A stretch of DNA of 64,000 nt from Thermohalobaculum sp965263335 (GTDB lineage: Bacteria > Pseudomonadota > Alphaproteobacteria > Rhodobacterales > Rhodobacteraceae), in the NCBI GenBank assembly GCA_965263335.1, contig CBDHHE010000001.1, positions 4,774,001 to 4,838,000 on the forward strand. The letters are read 5' to 3'. Each line of letters begins with the position of its first letter. The stretch's first letter is position 1. The notes beneath the pieces were generated by a model. That model had not been told where the DNA came from. It saw nothing but the letters and a program-made list of their open reading frames with translations, and searched no databases. The translations under genes were made by a program, and so were the position numbers. This document shows positions 62,504-64,000 of this stretch, one piece after another.

Positions 62504-63655
62504 CTATCCCTGTCCGCCGCTGCTGCCCTTGGCCTGCTCAACGGGCATGGCCTGTATCGCCTGGCCGGGACGCAGGCGCTCGTTGCCGCGGACGACCACC
62601 GGCTCGCCTTCAGCCACGCCCGTGCGGATCTCGATCATGCCCGAGACGGCGGTGCCGATTTCGACCTGCCGCGGGCTTGCCTTGTCGTCCTCGGCGACGA
62701 AGACGATCCAGCCGCCGCGGCTCTGGACCAGTGCATCCTTGGGAACGGCAACAACGCGGCGTTCCGCGCCAACCGGCACACGCAGAGTGACCGATGCGCC
62801 GGCGGCGAGGTATGAGGTGTCGATCTCGGCCGTGCCGAGCGAGAAGCGGACAGGTCGTGTCCGTGTCGATGTGGTCTCCCGCGGCACGATTGTCCGAACC
62901 CTGACCGGGGTCGACAGCGCGCTTGGCTTGCCTTCATCGAAAACCGCTGCAACCTCGGAGCCGGGCGCCAGTCCCGCGATCAGGTCTGCGGGCACGTCGG
63001 CTTCGATCTCGAGGCTCGAGACATCAAGCAGCGTCGCCGCGGTGTCGGCAAGCGTCATGTACTGCCCGGGCTGCGCCGTGCGGGCGAGCACGATCCCGGC
63101 GTAGGGCGCGACGATGCTGGTGTGCGAGAAATTGTACTCGGCACGCGCGAGGTCGGCCTTCGCATTCTCCACGTCCGCTTTCGCCCGGAGGACTTCGCTT
63201 TCCGCTTCGGCCTTTTCCTGAACGCGGTCTTCGAACTGCCCGCTGGAAAACGCCGTCGATCCTCGCAACCTGCTTGCGCGGGCGAGCGACTGATCCGTCA
63301 GGCGCACCCGTGCGAGCGCCGTCTGCACGCCGGCCTCCGCACGGCGCAGTGCCGCCTGGGCCGCGTCGAGCTCGATCCCGTAGACCGTGTCGTCGAGCCG
63401 CACGAGTTCATCGCCGGCCTCGACGTGGTCGCCAACCCGAACGGCGACTGAAGCCACGATGCCGGGCGCCCGGGCCGCGATCTGGCTTTCCACCCCGGCA
63501 ACGATACGGGCCAGCAACGGTACGGTGTCGGAAATCGTCTGCATCTCTGCGTGCGCGACCTGCACACTGGCCGCGCGATCTTGCGCAAATGCGGTGGTTT
63601 CCGGCCCGGCGGCAAGAACTGCGAGAAACAGGACGGCGTTGCGCAGGCTCGACAT
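62504..63655 (-). CDS. RND efflux periplasmic adaptor (membrane fusion protein, 383 aa)
   Basis: Signal peptide (about 1-25), then the HlyD/AcrA layout: beta-barrel and lipoyl halves ('ARAPGIVASVAVRVGDHVEAGDELVRLDD', 'PYAGIVLARTAQPGQYM') flanking a coiled coil (about 90-165, 'EDRVQEKAEAESEVLRAKADVENAKADLARAE'). Links the RND pump to an outer-membrane channel. ATG at 63655 is preferred so that the signal peptide comes first; a GTG at 63685 is an alternative. Confidence 0.9.
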   Translation of the reverse strand: MSSLRNAVLFLAVLAAGPETTAFAQDRAASVQVAHAEMQTISDTVPLLARIVAGVESQIAARAPGIVASVAVRVGDHVEAGDELVRLDDTVYGIELDAAQAALRRAEAGVQTALARVRLTDQSLARASRLRGSTAFSSGQFEDRVQEKAEAESEVLRAKADVENAKADLARAEYNFSHTSIVAPYAGIVLARTAQPGQYMTLADTAATLLDVSSLEIEADVPADLIAGLAPGSEVAAVFDEGKPSALSTPVRVRTIVPRETTSTRTRPVRFSLGTAEIDTSYLAAGASVTLRVPVGAERRVVAVPKDALVQSRGGWIVFVAEDDKASPRQVEIGTAVSGMIEIRTGVAEGEPVVVRGNERLRPGQAIQAMPVEQAKGSSGGQG

Positions 63656-63769
63656 TTTGGCTGAACTCACATTCACGCGGACCACCTAGAAATAGGTGCT
63701 CCTGACAGCAATACCACGAATCCGCGCTTCTTGATGCTGGAACTAACTCTTTTGTTACACAAGGGCATT

Positions 63770-64000
63770 CTAGCGCTGGCTCATCTTGTGCTCGAAACCA
63801 AGCTCCGAGAACTCTTCGTCTGGCGCGTTGGGCCGGGGCAGAAATGTCCCGTTCAGCTCCAGCACGAACTGCCGGAACCGCGCGGCCACGGGCGACGGCT
63901 CGGGCTCGGTGCGCCGGATCAGGAACCACTGGCGCAGGAACGGCAGCCCATCGACCGGGAGCGAGGTGAGCCGCCGGCTTTCAAGCTCCGAAATCACCGT
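63770..64000 (-). CDS. LysR-type transcriptional regulator (partial, C-terminus only)
   Basis: The last 76 residues of a protein whose start lies beyond the right edge. 'VISELESRRLTSLPVDGLPFLRQWFLIRRTEPEPSPVAARFRQFVLEL' fits the end of the LysR substrate-binding domain, as in CbbR-like regulators, where a '[FL]..W..[IV].R......P....F..F' pattern is usual. The DNA-binding half cannot be checked. It is on the same strand as, and 115 bp upstream of, the adaptor gene, so it could regulate the pump (inference). Confidence 0.68.
   Translation of the reverse strand, partial: TVISELESRRLTSLPVDGLPFLRQWFLIRRTEPEPSPVAARFRQFVLELNGTFLPRPNAPDEEFSELGFEHKMSQR

Overview
The window is GC-rich, densely coded alphaproteobacterial DNA, most like Rhodobacterales/Rhodobacteraceae (Roseobacter-type). 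The main evidence is a classical photosynthesis gene cluster arm in the order aerR-bchFNBHLM-lhaA-puhABC-(puhD)-acsF-puhE-hemA. Family-typical housekeeping blocks support it (lpxC-bamD-recN, prfA-prmC-DUF4167, rsmA-surA-lptD-lptG-lptF facing pepA-holC). Genus and species cannot be fixed from the sequence alone. One tRNA is present. I saw no rRNA, CRISPR array, insertion sequence or phage gene.

Region 1 (1-16063): the photosynthesis cluster. A leftward aerR/ppaA regulator runs off the left edge. Across a 355-bp regulatory gap with a PpsR/CrtJ-type motif, an almost gapless rightward run of 14 genes encodes bacteriochlorophyll synthesis (BchF, the dark protochlorophyllide reductase BchNBL, Mg-chelatase large subunit BchH, methyltransferase BchM, aerobic cyclase AcsF), reaction-centre H subunit and its assembly factors (LhaA, PuhA, B, C, D, E), and 5-aminolevulinate synthase (HemA) at the head of the tetrapyrrole pathway. 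Many genes overlap by 1-4 nt, suggesting translational coupling. The only ring-E cyclase seen is the O2-dependent AcsF, which fits an aerobic anoxygenic phototroph.

Region 2 (16085-31700): a chemoreceptor facing the cluster, then envelope and repair genes lpxC-bamD-recN (ftsZ is not upstream of lpxC here), an FAD-linked oxidase, a thioesterase, a ClC chloride transporter, an amidase-DUF427-aminopeptidase P operon, a DUF2147 protein, an unknown lipoprotein and a two-domain cold-shock protein.

Region 3 (31818-48101): tRNA-Pro(UGG), an aldo/keto reductase, a small secreted protein, translation termination (prfA, prmC), DUF4167, then the leftward LPS export/outer-membrane biogenesis block lptF-lptG-lptD-surA-rsmA (no pdxA between surA and rsmA), pepA-holC, a retropepsin-like protease, an ABC-F ATPase and a TauE/SafE permease.

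Region 4 (48103-59239): an accessory catabolic area. It holds three divergent PhyH-type Fe(II)/2-oxoglutarate oxygenases, an RraA-like protein, a periplasmic rhodanese, an operon of TRAP solute receptor, fused DctQM permease, a 44-aa membrane protein and an IlvD/Edd sugar-acid dehydratase, and an EamA exporter. It ends in a perfect 38-bp-arm GC-rich hairpin (59161-59239) with strong G-quadruplex potential, the most striking non-coding structure in the window.

Region 5 (59307-64000): a leftward RND efflux pump with its periplasmic adaptor, and the C-terminus of a LysR-type regulator that runs off the right edge.
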